A DNA stretch of 64,000 bases from Streptomyces curacoi. Its GTDB lineage: Bacteria > Actinomycetota > Actinomycetes > Streptomycetales > Streptomycetaceae. Positions within the stretch are counted from its first letter, which is position 1. The number at the start of each line of letters is the position of its first letter. A program made the position numbers and the translations under genes. Where the stretch lies: positions 248,001 through 312,000 of the forward strand of contig NZ_KQ947993.1 in assembly GCF_001513975.1 (NCBI RefSeq). Reading direction: 5' to 3'. Under the pieces are notes generated by a model. The model saw only the letters and a program-made list of their open reading frames with translations, did no database searches and was not told where the DNA came from. Positions 24,865 to 32,553 of this stretch are shown here, one piece after another.

Positions 24865-25281
24865 ATGCGCCGTCGCACCGCTGCCGTCGGCACGCTGTTC
24901 GTGATCGCCGCGACAGTGCCGCTCGCCGGACCCGCTCACGCCCAGGACCTGGACTGCCGCGACTTCAGGTTCCAGGAGGAAGCACAGGCCGTCTTCGACG
25001 CGGACCCGACCGATCCCCACCGGCTCGACGAGGACCAGGGGCCCGACGACGGCATCGCCTGTGAGGCACTGCCCCGGCGCGGCGGGGGCGTCACCTCGTC
25101 GACGACTCGCCCCACGAGCTCCCCGACTCCCACCACCGTGGCGCCGACCCGTGGCGCGCGAGGCGGGCTGGGCGGCGCGTCGACGTCCGGGCCGGGCGGC
25201 TGGGACATCGCCATCGGCGTGGCCTTCCTGACGGGCTCCGCGCTCACGGCCGGTTACCTGGTGAAACGGCGCAGGAGCTGA
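24865..25281 (+). CDS. Excalibur-domain surface protein
   Basis: 138 residues, ATG 24865 after AAAGGAGG. A signal peptide ends at AHA. The excalibur calcium-binding domain is DLDCRDFRFQEEAQAVFDAD...DQGPDDGIACEALP, with the DxDxDGxxCE-like end motif. A Thr/Ser/Pro linker leads to a C-terminal membrane segment (IAIGVAFLTGSALTAGYL) and KRRRS anchor. It should be displayed on the outer face of the membrane or wall. Function is unknown beyond probable Ca2+ binding. Confidence 0.9.
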   Translation: MRRRTAAVGTLFVIAATVPLAGPAHAQDLDCRDFRFQEEAQAVFDADPTDPHRLDEDQGPDDGIACEALPRRGGGVTSSTTRPTSSPTPTTVAPTRGARGGLGGASTSGPGGWDIAIGVAFLTGSALTAGYLVKRRRS

Positions 25282-25334
25282 CGCCCGGCGGGAGCACTCG
25301 GCCGGCGAGGGAGCGGTCACCGTGGAGGGAACGG

Positions 25335-25751
25335 TCACCGCACCAGAAGGTCCAGCAGTCGCTCCACCTCGGCCGCCGGGTCGGCGGTCAGGCCGGTGTG
25401 CACGGGCCCGGGCTGCACGACCGTCGAGCGCGGCGCGATCAGCCAGCGAAAGCGCCGCCCGGCGTCGTCGCGGGCGGCCTGCCCCGCCGCCTCGCCGCCG
25501 GCGCAGACCCCCTCGACGGCACGCAGGGCGGCCCGGACACCGGCCACGTCCGCCATGGGGTCGAGGGCGAGCAGCCGGGCCTCGTCGAGGTGGGTGCGGG
25601 CGCCGACGAACGCCTTGGCTCGGCAGTAGACGAGCACCCCGGCGTTGATGCACTCGCCGCGCTCGACACGGGGTACGACGCGCAGGACGGCGTACTCGAA
25701 GACGTCCCGGTCGCCGCCCTGTCCCGCCTTGATGAAGTGACGCTCGCTCAC
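25335..25751 (-). CDS. DUF3037 family protein
   Basis: 138 residues from GTG 25751. FEYAVLRVVPRVERGECINAGVLVYC is the family signature, and RRFRWLIAPRSTVVQPGPVHTGL the second block. Its GTGA start overlaps the stop of the HipA-like kinase, so the two are translationally coupled. DUF3037 with a HipA-like kinase is a recurring pair in bacteria, which suggests they act together. The mechanism is not known to me. Confidence 0.88.
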   Translation of the reverse strand: MSERHFIKAGQGGDRDVFEYAVLRVVPRVERGECINAGVLVYCRAKAFVGARTHLDEARLLALDPMADVAGVRAALRAVEGVCAGGEAAGQAARDDAGRRFRWLIAPRSTVVQPGPVHTGLTADPAAEVERLLDLLVR

Positions 25752-26602
25752 TCGGTCCCCTCGATTCCGTCGACCCGCTCGATACCGTCGACCCGCTCGA
25801 TACCGTCGACCCGCTCGATACCGTCGGTCCGCTCGATACCGTCGGTCCGCTCGATTCCGTTGATCCGCTCGTGGATGACGGCCGCCCGCGCCAGCAGCGG
25901 CAGGGCATAGGCCCGTCGGAGGTCGTCCGGCGTGTCGAAGCCGGGCTCACCGGCCAGCCAGGCGTCCGGGATCTCGGCGGTGACCTCGGCGAGGAGGTCC
26001 TCGGTGACCAGGGGGGCGAGCCGGGCGGCGGCCGCGGCGACATCGGGCGCGAAGGGCCCCAGGGCGTGCTCCGCGGCGTCGTAGGGGCGCAGCGCGGACG
26101 CCTCGGCGCCGGGCCAGTTGTGCTGCCAGATCATGGTCGCGCCATGGTCGATGAGCCACAGCTCGCCCCGCCACATCAGCAGGTTGGGGTTGCGCCAGGA
26201 CCGGTCGACGTTGTTCACCAGGGCGTCGAACCAGACGATCCGGCCGGCCTCTTCGGGGCTCACCTCGAAGGCGAGGGGGTCGAAGCCGAGCGCGCCGGAG
26301 AGGAAGTCCATGCCGAGGTTGGTGCCGCCGCTGGACCTGAGCAACTCCTGCACCTCCTGGTCGGGTTCGCCGAGGCCCAGGACCGGGTCGAGCTCCACCG
26401 TCACCAGCCGGGGCACCCGCAGGCCCAGCCGGCGGGCGAGTTCACCGCAGACGACCTCGGCGACCAGCGTCTTGCGGCCCTGTCCGGCGCCGCTGAACTT
26501 CAGGACGTACGTCCCGAAGTCGTCGGCCTCGACGAGTCCCGGCAGCGAGCCGCCCTCACGCAGGGGTGTGATGAAGCGGGTCGCGATGACTTCTTTGAGC
26601 AT
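25748..26602 (-). CDS. HipA-family kinase with a repeat tail
   Basis: 284 residues, ATG 26602, TAACCT 6 nt upstream (leaderless). TYVLKFSGAGQGRKTLVAEVVCGELARRLG is the nucleotide-binding region; FDALVNNVDRSWRNPNLLMW and LWLIDHGATM supply the kinase catalytic Asp/Asn residues. No HipB-like antitoxin is adjacent; instead DUF3037 overlaps its end, so this is not a standard HipBA module. The last ~37 residues are a hexapeptide repeat of the GIERVD type, six copies long, absent from typical family members as I remember them. Confidence 0.85.
   Translation of the reverse strand: MLKEVIATRFITPLREGGSLPGLVEADDFGTYVLKFSGAGQGRKTLVAEVVCGELARRLGLRVPRLVTVELDPVLGLGEPDQEVQELLRSSGGTNLGMDFLSGALGFDPLAFEVSPEEAGRIVWFDALVNNVDRSWRNPNLLMWRGELWLIDHGATMIWQHNWPGAEASALRPYDAAEHALGPFAPDVAAAAARLAPLVTEDLLAEVTAEIPDAWLAGEPGFDTPDDLRRAYALPLLARAAVIHERINGIERTDGIERTDGIERVDGIERVDGIERVDGIEGTE
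25761..25868. repeat. 18-bp minisatellite in the kinase C-terminus (6 copies)
   Basis: Units of TCGATACCGTCGACCCGC with minor changes begin at 25761, 25779, 25797, 25815, 25833 and 25851. Eighteen bases keep the frame, giving GIERxD repeats. Copy number may vary between strains by slippage. Confidence 0.95.
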
Positions 26603-26687
26603 CGCCCCAGGTTACTGACGTTCGGACGGGGGACTGCCGGACAGGCCCCGGGGCCGCGCGCGGCCCGGACGGCGGTGCGGCGGCGCG

Positions 26688-26726
26688 CCGACAGCCAACC
26701 GACAGCACTCGACAGGGAATCGACAG
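26688..26726. promoter_or_regulatory. Four helically phased heptamer repeats (SARP/OmpR-like site)
   Basis: CCGACAG at 26688 and 26699, TCGACAG at 26709 and 26720: seven-base direct repeats separated by 4, 3 and 4 bases, so starts fall 11, 10 and 11 bp apart. Direct heptamers at one-turn spacing are the classic target of SARP and OmpR-type regulators. The site is about 117 bp upstream of the Rieske gene. Confidence 0.65.
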
Positions 26727-26842
26727 GTCCGCTTTACCCACCTCTTCGCGGGACCGGGTCAGGATTCCGAGAGCGTCTGAACAGCAGGTCCCCGAGGACC
26801 GTACCTCTCGGCAGATCACGAATCCCCGGAAGGAACGTCAGC

Positions 26843-27256
26843 ATGACCAGCGAATCAGTTCAGCCGGTGTCGGGACCGAGCCGCCGTACCGTCGTGGCGG
26901 CGGTCGGCGCGGCGGGGCTCGCCGCTGCGCTGACCGCGTGCGGGTCGGACGACGAGGCGGGCGCCGGCGGTGCGGCGCTCGCGAAGACCGCCGACATCCC
27001 GGAGGGCGGCGGCAAGGTCTTCGGCGACGAGAAGGTGGTGGTCTCACAGCCGACGGCGGGCGACTTCAAGGCCTTCTCGACGATCTGCACCCATCAGAAG
27101 TGTCCGATGACGGACCTGAAGGGGGACACCCTCACCTGCGCCTGCCACCAGAGCCAGTTCTCCGTCCTCGACGGCAGCGTGAAGAAGGGGCCCGCGACCC
27201 AGCCGCTGGAGGCCAGGCAGATCAGCGTGGAAGGCGACTCGATCACGCTCGCCTGA
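26843..27256 (+). CDS. Rieske (2Fe-2S) Tat-exported lipoprotein
   Basis: 137 residues. SRRTVVAAVGAAGLAAALTAC combines a twin-arginine signal with a lipobox Cys, so the folded cluster protein is exported and lipid-anchored. The cluster ligands are CTHQKC and CACHQSQF. The first box has Lys where most Rieske proteins have Gly. It is small and solitary, unlike the cytochrome bc subunit, so it is probably an electron carrier of unknown partner. Its last 14 bp overlap the convergent isochorismatase-like gene. Confidence 0.92.
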   Translation: MTSESVQPVSGPSRRTVVAAVGAAGLAAALTACGSDDEAGAGGAALAKTADIPEGGGKVFGDEKVVVSQPTAGDFKAFSTICTHQKCPMTDLKGDTLTCACHQSQFSVLDGSVKKGPATQPLEARQISVEGDSITLA

Positions 27257-27893
27257 CCCGGCGCGGACGCTTGAGGCAGCCCAGCACCTCGTCCGTGGTC
27301 GCGAGCGTGGCGACCAGTGCGAGGGTGTTGCGGATCATCGCGGGGGTGTAGTCGGCGGGCACCCCGGCGATGGCGTCCCGGGGCACGACCACGGCGTAAC
27401 CCCGGTTCACGGCGTCGAAGACGGCGTTGGGGACCGCCACGTTGGCCGATACGCCGGTGACGACCAGCGTGCGGCAGCCGAGGTTGCGCAGCAGGGCGTC
27501 GACTTCGGTGCCCTGGATCGGGGAGAGGCCGTGCAGTCGTCGTACGACGAAGTCCTCCCCGGTGACCTCGATCGGGGCCGCCACCCGTACCGCGGCGGTG
27601 CCGGACAGCTGTTGGACGGGGAGTCGTTCGGCGGCGTGGAAGAGGCGGGCGTTGCGGCTCGCGCCGCGGCCGTCCGGGCGGCGTTCGGCGATTGCGTGGA
27701 TCACCTGGACGCCGCTGTCGTGCGCGGCTGCGACCAGCCGGGCGACGTTGGCCAGGGCGCCCGAGGAGCGGGCCGCCTCGGCCAGTTCGGGCAGCGCGCT
27801 GTCCGGTCCGACGACGCCCTGCTGGCATTCGACGGTGAGCAGGACGGTGGTCGCGGGGTCGAGGAGTTCGCTGAGCTCGGCGTACGACGGCAT
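27243..27893 (-). CDS. Isochorismatase-fold protein lacking the usual catalytic cysteine
   Basis: 216 residues, ATG 27893 after GGGGGAA. The alpha/beta cysteine-hydrolase fold is clear (VLLTVECQQGVVG; TLVVTGVSANVAVPNAVFDAVNRGY; YAVVVPRDAIAG). The usual first Asp is replaced by Glu (VECQQG) and the nucleophile position in TGVSANVAV is Val rather than Cys. It therefore cannot work as a standard cysteine amidohydrolase and may be a binding protein or use another mechanism. The same pattern may be a conserved actinobacterial subfamily. Confidence 0.85.
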   Translation of the reverse strand: MPSYAELSELLDPATTVLLTVECQQGVVGPDSALPELAEAARSSGALANVARLVAAAHDSGVQVIHAIAERRPDGRGASRNARLFHAAERLPVQQLSGTAAVRVAAPIEVTGEDFVVRRLHGLSPIQGTEVDALLRNLGCRTLVVTGVSANVAVPNAVFDAVNRGYAVVVPRDAIAGVPADYTPAMIRNTLALVATLATTDEVLGCLKRPRRVRRA

Positions 27894-28008
27894 GGTTCCC
27901 CCTGTGGTCGACGGCGATGGGGGGTCCCCCCTGCTCGGGCGGAGCCGGGAGCCCGGGGGCGGTGAGCGTAGCCACCATTGCGTGGGGAAGGAAGACGACC
28001 CATCCTTT

Positions 28009-28052
28009 TCTGACGTGATGTCAGAGGATCTCTCCTCTGACACGACGTGAGA
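28009..28052. promoter_or_regulatory. Paired TCTGAC palindromes before the PPOX gene
   Basis: TCTGACGTGATGTCAGA (28009-28025) and TCTGACACGACGTGAGA (28036-28052) are two 17-bp dyads 27 bp apart. Their inner arms also form a perfect 8-bp inverted repeat TCAGAGGA/TCCTCTGA (28021-28040). The cluster ends 15 bp before the start codon, so a bound protein would block initiation. Confidence 0.65.
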
Positions 28053-28066
28053 GAAGAGGGGGCCGC

Positions 28067-28534
28067 ATGACCGTCATTCAGCGCCGGGGCCGGAAGATCA
28101 TGATGACGCCCGGTGAGCTGGACGAGTTCCTCACCACTCAGCGCACCTGCCGGGTCGCCACGGTGTCCGCCGATGGCTTTCCGCATGTCAGCGCCCTGTG
28201 GTTCGCCTGGGACGGCAACTCGCTGTGGCTGTACTCGGTCGTCCGCAGCAAGCGGTGGGCCGAGCTGCGCCGTGATCCGCGGGTCGCGATCGTGATCGAC
28301 ACGGGCGAGGAGTACGAGCAGCTGCGCGGTGTGGAGCTGTCCGGCAGGGTCGAGTTCGTGGGCGAGATCCCGCGCGTCGGTGAGCTGCGGGCCGAACTCG
28401 ACGTCCCCGAGACGCTGTTCGCCCGCAAGAACTTCGGGCTCGACGAGATGCCGCACGACGGCCGGCACGCGTGGGTGCGGCTGACGCCCGAGAAGATCGT
28501 GTCCTGGGACTTCCGGAAGCTGGGGGCGCTGTAG
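28067..28534 (+). CDS. Pyridoxamine 5'-phosphate oxidase-fold (F420/FMN) protein
   Basis: 155 residues with GAGGGGG upstream of ATG 28067. The split-barrel shows RTCRVATVSADGFPHVSALWFAWDG, LYSVVRSKRWAELRRDPRVAIVID and a WVRLTPEKIVSWDF end. In actinobacteria such proteins bind F420 or FMN and reduce small molecules; this one resembles the F420-binding group. It is convergent with the LysR gene, leaving 6 bp. Confidence 0.87.
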   Translation: MTVIQRRGRKIMMTPGELDEFLTTQRTCRVATVSADGFPHVSALWFAWDGNSLWLYSVVRSKRWAELRRDPRVAIVIDTGEEYEQLRGVELSGRVEFVGEIPRVGELRAELDVPETLFARKNFGLDEMPHDGRHAWVRLTPEKIVSWDFRKLGAL

Positions 28535-28540
28535 GCGGCG

Positions 28541-29443
28541 TCAGGAGACGTTCTTCCCGGCCTCTTGCAGCGCCCGCACCGCCGCCCGGATCGACGGGCG
28601 GCGGTCGGCGTCGGCTCGCCAGACGATGTACACATGGCGCCGCACCCGCTGCTTCAACGGCACGGTCACGACCCCCGCGGGCATCGGATGGCGCCCCAGC
28701 AGCGGCGCGATGCACACGCCGAGTCCGGCCGCGACCAGCGCCAGCTGGGTGTGCGTCTCGGGGGCGCGGTGGCCGAGAAGGGGTTCGATGCCCTTGGAGC
28801 GCAGCGTGAACATCAGCCACTCGTGACAGAACTCGCCCTCGCCCCAGGTGATCCACTCGTCCTCGGCGAACTCGGCGAGATCCACCTCGTCCCGGTCGGC
28901 GAACCGGTGCCCCGCGGGCATCGCCACATCGGCCGGATCGTCCAGGATGTGCGCCTTGACCAGGCCCTCGGGCAGCGCCATCGGTTTGTTGTACCAGTCG
29001 AGCACGACGGCCAGGTCGAGGTCGCCGCGGACCACTCCGGCGATGCCGCTCTCCGGCTCCAGCTCGCACGAGCGCACCCGCAGCGCGGGGTGCGCCGTGC
29101 GCAGGGCGGAGAGCGCGGACGGGAACAGCCCGCGTGCGGCGGTCGGGAACGCCGCCAGTCTCAGCTCGCCGACGACCTTTCCACGCTGCGCCTCCAGATC
29201 GGACTGGGCCAGCTCGACCTGCGACAGAATGCGCGCCGCGTGCTCGGCGAGCAGCCGTCCCGCGTCCGTGAGCCGCACCCCCCGGCCGTTCTTGGCGAGC
29301 AGCTGCTGGCCGACCTCCCGCTCCAGCTTGGACATCTGCTGTGAGACGGCCGACGTCGTGATGTGCAGCCCCTCGGCGGCACCGCTGACCGAGCCGTGCC
29401 GGGCGAGGGCGTCGAGGGTGCGCAGGCGCTCCAGGTTCAACAT
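28541..29443 (-). CDS. LysR-family transcriptional regulator
   Basis: 300 residues from ATG 29443, placed by TAGCAT 7 nt upstream. MLNLERLRTLDALARHGSVSGAAEGLHITTSAVSQQMSKLE is the N-terminal winged helix; the rest is a periplasmic-binding-type effector domain. It diverges from an EamA exporter with 74 bp between, the normal LysR layout. It probably senses the exporter's substrate. Confidence 0.92.
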   Translation of the reverse strand: MLNLERLRTLDALARHGSVSGAAEGLHITTSAVSQQMSKLEREVGQQLLAKNGRGVRLTDAGRLLAEHAARILSQVELAQSDLEAQRGKVVGELRLAAFPTAARGLFPSALSALRTAHPALRVRSCELEPESGIAGVVRGDLDLAVVLDWYNKPMALPEGLVKAHILDDPADVAMPAGHRFADRDEVDLAEFAEDEWITWGEGEFCHEWLMFTLRSKGIEPLLGHRAPETHTQLALVAAGLGVCIAPLLGRHPMPAGVVTVPLKQRVRRHVYIVWRADADRRPSIRAAVRALQEAGKNVS

Positions 29444-29453
29444 GTAAGCAATG

Positions 29454-29495
29454 CTACGAGATATCACGTGCGAAATCTCGATTGCGCTACGAGAT
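29454..29495. promoter_or_regulatory. LysR-type operator between lysR and eamA
   Basis: CGAGAT (29457-29462) and ATCTCG (29475-29480) are inverted arms 12 nt apart, close to the T-N11-A LysR box geometry. CTACGAGAT occurs at 29454 and again at 29487, giving a direct repeat toward the exporter, as expected for recognition and activation sites. Confidence 0.65.
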
Positions 29496-29517
29496 CGTCT
29501 GCCGCATCGTTGCTGCC

Positions 29518-30453
29518 ATGAGCATCGTCAGCGCCTCCCGCACCCCGCCCGAAGCCGCCGCCCGCCCCCTGCCCCGCGCCCGCCTCGACTGGCGTCTGCG
29601 CTTCGCCGCCCTCTCCCTGATCTGGGGCTTCAGCTTCCTGCTCATCAAGGTGGGCACCAACGGCTACGCCCCCTTCCAGGTCACGCTCGGGCGGCTGGTG
29701 TTCGGTACGGCCGTACTTGCGGCCGCGATGGCGCTGAAGCGGGAGCGGCTCCCGCGCGGGGCCCGGACGTGGGGGCATCTGGCGGTCGCCGCCTTTCTGC
29801 TGAACGCGCTGCCGTTCTCGCTGTTCGCGTACGCCGAGTTGACGATCCCCTCCACACTGGCGGGTATCTGCAACGCGACCTCGCCGCTGTGGGGCATGGC
29901 CCTGGCCCTGGTCGCCCTCTCGGAGGACCGGCCGACGCGGGTGCGGGTCGCCGGGCTCGGTCTCGGTTTCCTCGGTGTGCTGACGGTGCTCGGGGCGTGG
30001 CAGGGCTTCCATGGGCTGGATGCCACGGGGACGGCGATGGCGCTGCTGGCCTCGTTGAGCTACCCCGTCGGCTGGATATACGTCCGCCGTACGCTCGCCG
30101 GGTCCAGCCACTCGCATCTGTCGCTGACCGGGGCGCAGTTGTTGCTGGCCACGGTGCAACTGGCCGTGGTGACGCCGCTGTTCACCTCCGCGCCGACGCG
30201 CTTTCCGGTGCTGCCCCTGCTGGCGGTCGTGGCGTTGGGTGCGCTCGGGACCGGTCTCGCCGTTCTCCTCCAGTACGGACTCGTCGCCGAGGTGGGTCCG
30301 ACGACGGCCCAGATGGTCACCTACTTCATTCCGGTCATCGCCACGGCTGCGGGCGTCGCGCTGCTCGGTGAGTCCTTGAGCTGGTCGACACCGGTGGGGG
30401 CGGTGATCGTTCTGGTGGGGGCGGCGCTCACGCAGATGAGGCGGTGCGCCTGA
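29518..30453 (+). CDS. EamA/DMT-family exporter
   Basis: 311 residues from ATG 29518 (MSIVSASRTPPEAAAR). About ten hydrophobic helices in two EamA halves: ALSLIWGFSFLLIKVGTNG ... and TGTAMALLASLSYPVGWIYVRR ... TAQMVTYFIPVIATAAGVALLGESL. Such proteins export amino acids, metabolites or drugs. It is divergent from a LysR regulator. Confidence 0.92.
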   Translation: MSIVSASRTPPEAAARPLPRARLDWRLRFAALSLIWGFSFLLIKVGTNGYAPFQVTLGRLVFGTAVLAAAMALKRERLPRGARTWGHLAVAAFLLNALPFSLFAYAELTIPSTLAGICNATSPLWGMALALVALSEDRPTRVRVAGLGLGFLGVLTVLGAWQGFHGLDATGTAMALLASLSYPVGWIYVRRTLAGSSHSHLSLTGAQLLLATVQLAVVTPLFTSAPTRFPVLPLLAVVALGALGTGLAVLLQYGLVAEVGPTTAQMVTYFIPVIATAAGVALLGESLSWSTPVGAVIVLVGAALTQMRRCA

Positions 30454-30502
30454 GGGGGAGACGCGGCCCCGCGCCCCTTCCGACCGGCTGGACTGCCCGT
30501 GT

Positions 30503-31834
30503 CTAGACGTAACTCCTCGCCGGTGCCGGGCCTACCGCCGTCGCCACCGCGTGCGCCAGGGGAGTGATCTCATCCGGTGCGAGCGTCGAGACGGTGATCC
30601 TGATGCCGGGCGGCGCGTTCATCCGGAAGCGCGCCCCGGGGGCGACCGCCCAGCCCGCGTGCAGCAGGCGGGCGACGGCGCCCGTCTCGTCGGGGACCGG
30701 GATCCAGACGTTCAGGCCGCTGCGGCCGTGGGCGTCGACTCCGCGCTCGGCCAACGCCGCGAGCAGCAGGTCACGGCGATGGCCGTACGCCGCCGCCACG
30801 GCCGTCGGGTCAAGGGCGCCGTCGGACCACAGCCGCACCACGGCCCGCTGCACCAGCCGGCTCACCCAGCCGGGCCCGAGCCGCTGGCGGCCGTGTACGC
30901 GATCGACGGTGACGGGGTCCCCGGTGAGCACGGCGAGGCGCAGGTCGGGGCCGTACGCCTTGGCCACCGAGCGGACGAAGGCCCAGTTGCGGGCGGCGCC
31001 GGCCAGGGGGTGCAGGGGCAGGTCGACGATCCCGTGGCCGTGGTCGTCCTCGATGAGGAGGATCTGCGGGTACTCCTCCAGCACGGCGCGCAGGGCTCTC
31101 GCGCGCGCAGCGCTCACCACCGCGCCGGTCGGATTCTGCGCCCGGTCGGTGACGATCAGGGCGCGCGCCCCGGCGGCCAGGGCTCTGCGCACGTCGTCCG
31201 CCAGCGGCCCCTCGTCGTCGACGGCGACCGGAGCCATGCGGAGCCCGAGCGCCGGGATGAGATCCAGCAGGCTGCCCCATCCGGGGTCCTCGACGGCGAC
31301 GGTGTCCCCCGGCTTGAGGTGGGCCGCGAGGACGCGCTCGATGGCGTCGAGGGACCCGAAGGCGACGGCGAGGGGCCCCTCCGGCACACTGTCGGCGTCC
31401 AGCGCGGCCCGCGCGATCCGCGCCAACTCCGGCTCCACGGGCTCGTCTCCGTACAGCACCGGCTCCCGGTCGCCCTGCTCGGCCGCCGCCGCGAAGGCCT
31501 CCGCCAGGGAGGGCAGCAGTGCCGGGTCGGGATTGCCGCTCGCCACGTCCCGCACGCCTTCGGGCACGTCCACCCGGACGTACTCGCGTCCGGTCGTGGC
31601 CGGCCTGGGCCGCACCCGGCTCCCCCGGCGGCCCGCCGTCTCGATCACCCCGCGCTCGCGCAGGATGCGATACGCGGCGGCGACCGTGTTCGGGTTCACC
31701 CCGAGCTCGACCGCCAACTCCCGCATGGGCGGCAGCAGTTGGCCGGGCTCCAGCTCCCCGGATCCCACCGCGCGCTCGACGCTCGACGCGATCTCAGCTG
31801 CGCGGCGTCCTTCGATCCGATATCCTCCTAGCAC
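30503..31834 (-). CDS. MocR-type GntR/aminotransferase regulator
   Basis: 443 residues from GTG 31834, a likely leaderless start. Residues 1-75 are a GntR winged helix (LPPMRELAVELGVNPNTVAAAYRILRERGVIET). Residues 100-440 form a class I aminotransferase domain with AQNPTGAVVS, EDDHGHGIVDLP and SVAKAYGPDLRLAVLTG, whose Lys should hold PLP. MocR proteins sense PLP or amino compounds. It diverges from two flavin-binding PPOX-fold genes and probably controls them. Confidence 0.92.
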   Translation of the reverse strand: MLGGYRIEGRRAAEIASSVERAVGSGELEPGQLLPPMRELAVELGVNPNTVAAAYRILRERGVIETAGRRGSRVRPRPATTGREYVRVDVPEGVRDVASGNPDPALLPSLAEAFAAAAEQGDREPVLYGDEPVEPELARIARAALDADSVPEGPLAVAFGSLDAIERVLAAHLKPGDTVAVEDPGWGSLLDLIPALGLRMAPVAVDDEGPLADDVRRALAAGARALIVTDRAQNPTGAVVSAARARALRAVLEEYPQILLIEDDHGHGIVDLPLHPLAGAARNWAFVRSVAKAYGPDLRLAVLTGDPVTVDRVHGRQRLGPGWVSRLVQRAVVRLWSDGALDPTAVAAAYGHRRDLLLAALAERGVDAHGRSGLNVWIPVPDETGAVARLLHAGWAVAPGARFRMNAPPGIRITVSTLAPDEITPLAHAVATAVGPAPARSYV

Positions 31835-31841
31835 AAACCCG

Positions 31842-31870
31842 ATTATGCACTAGTGCAATGGAGAGCGCAA
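31842..31870 (-). promoter_or_regulatory. MocR promoter with palindrome in the spacer
   Basis: On the minus strand TTGCGC (31865-31870) and CATAAT (31842-31847) are separated by exactly 17 nt, and CATAAT ends 7 nt before the GTG. The perfect palindrome TGCACTAGTGCA (31846-31857) occupies the spacer. CTAGCACAA (31828-31836) and CTAGTGCAA (31850-31858) form a 22-bp-phased direct repeat, the usual MocR target layout. Autorepression is likely. Confidence 0.7.
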
Positions 31871-32553
31871 TGCAGGGGACCCAGCAGCCGACGTCGCAGC
31901 CCGCCGCCTACACGCCGACCGACCGCACCGTCCCCACGCGCTCCGCGGACCGGGCGTCGTACGACAGGGAACTGGTGCACGCGATACTCGACGAGGCCTA
32001 CGTCTGCCACCTCGGCTTCGTGCGCGACGGCGCGCCGGTCGTGCTGCCCACGCTGTTCGGCCGGGTCGGCGAGACGCTCTACGTCCATGGCTCGACGGGC
32101 TCGCGCCCGCTGCGGATGACCGGCCAGGCCGATCCCGGACTGCCGGTCTGTCTGACGGTCACGCATGTCGACGCGCTGATCCTGGCCCGCTCGGCCTTCC
32201 ACCACTCGATCAACTACCGGTCCGTGGTGGTGCACGGCACCGCGTACGACGTGACGGACCCGGAGGAGAAGCGGACCGCCCTGGACGCCCTGGTGGACCA
32301 CGTGGTGCCGGGCCGGTCGGCCGACTCCCGGCCCGCCAACAAGAAGGAACTGGCCGCCACCGCCGTGATCCGCCTCGACCTGAACGAGGTCTCCGCCAAG
32401 CTCCGCACCGGCGGCGTGAACGACGAACCCGAGGACCTCGCCCTCCCCCACTGGGCCGGCGTCGTCCCGCTGCGCAAGGGCTACGAGACCCCGGTCGCCG
32501 ACGGCGACTTGGCCCCCGGTCTCGCGATCCCCGACTACCTGGCGGGCCTGTGA
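31870..32553 (+). CDS. Flavin-nucleotide-binding PPOX-fold protein
   Basis: 227 residues; ATG 31870 has GGAGA 6 nt upstream, better than the ATG at 31858. After a low-complexity N-terminus, the split barrel shows AYVCHLGFVRDGAPVVLPTLFGRVG, YVHGSTGSRPLR and RSVVVHGTAYDVTDPEEK. It resembles Pyridox_ox_2/NimA-like flavoproteins. It is followed at once by a PaiB-like protein and faces the MocR regulator. Confidence 0.85.
   Translation: MQGTQQPTSQPAAYTPTDRTVPTRSADRASYDRELVHAILDEAYVCHLGFVRDGAPVVLPTLFGRVGETLYVHGSTGSRPLRMTGQADPGLPVCLTVTHVDALILARSAFHHSINYRSVVVHGTAYDVTDPEEKRTALDALVDHVVPGRSADSRPANKKELAATAVIRLDLNEVSAKLRTGGVNDEPEDLALPHWAGVVPLRKGYETPVADGDLAPGLAIPDYLAGL

Noticed and set aside
24568..26043. 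Long N-terminal extension of the FabG frame on the minus strand
   Set aside because: It runs antisense through the excalibur, DUF3037 and kinase genes; the ribosome site and conserved N-terminus place the start at 24567.
25335..26602. HipBA toxin-antitoxin module
   Set aside because: No HipB-like HTH gene is adjacent; the partner is DUF3037.
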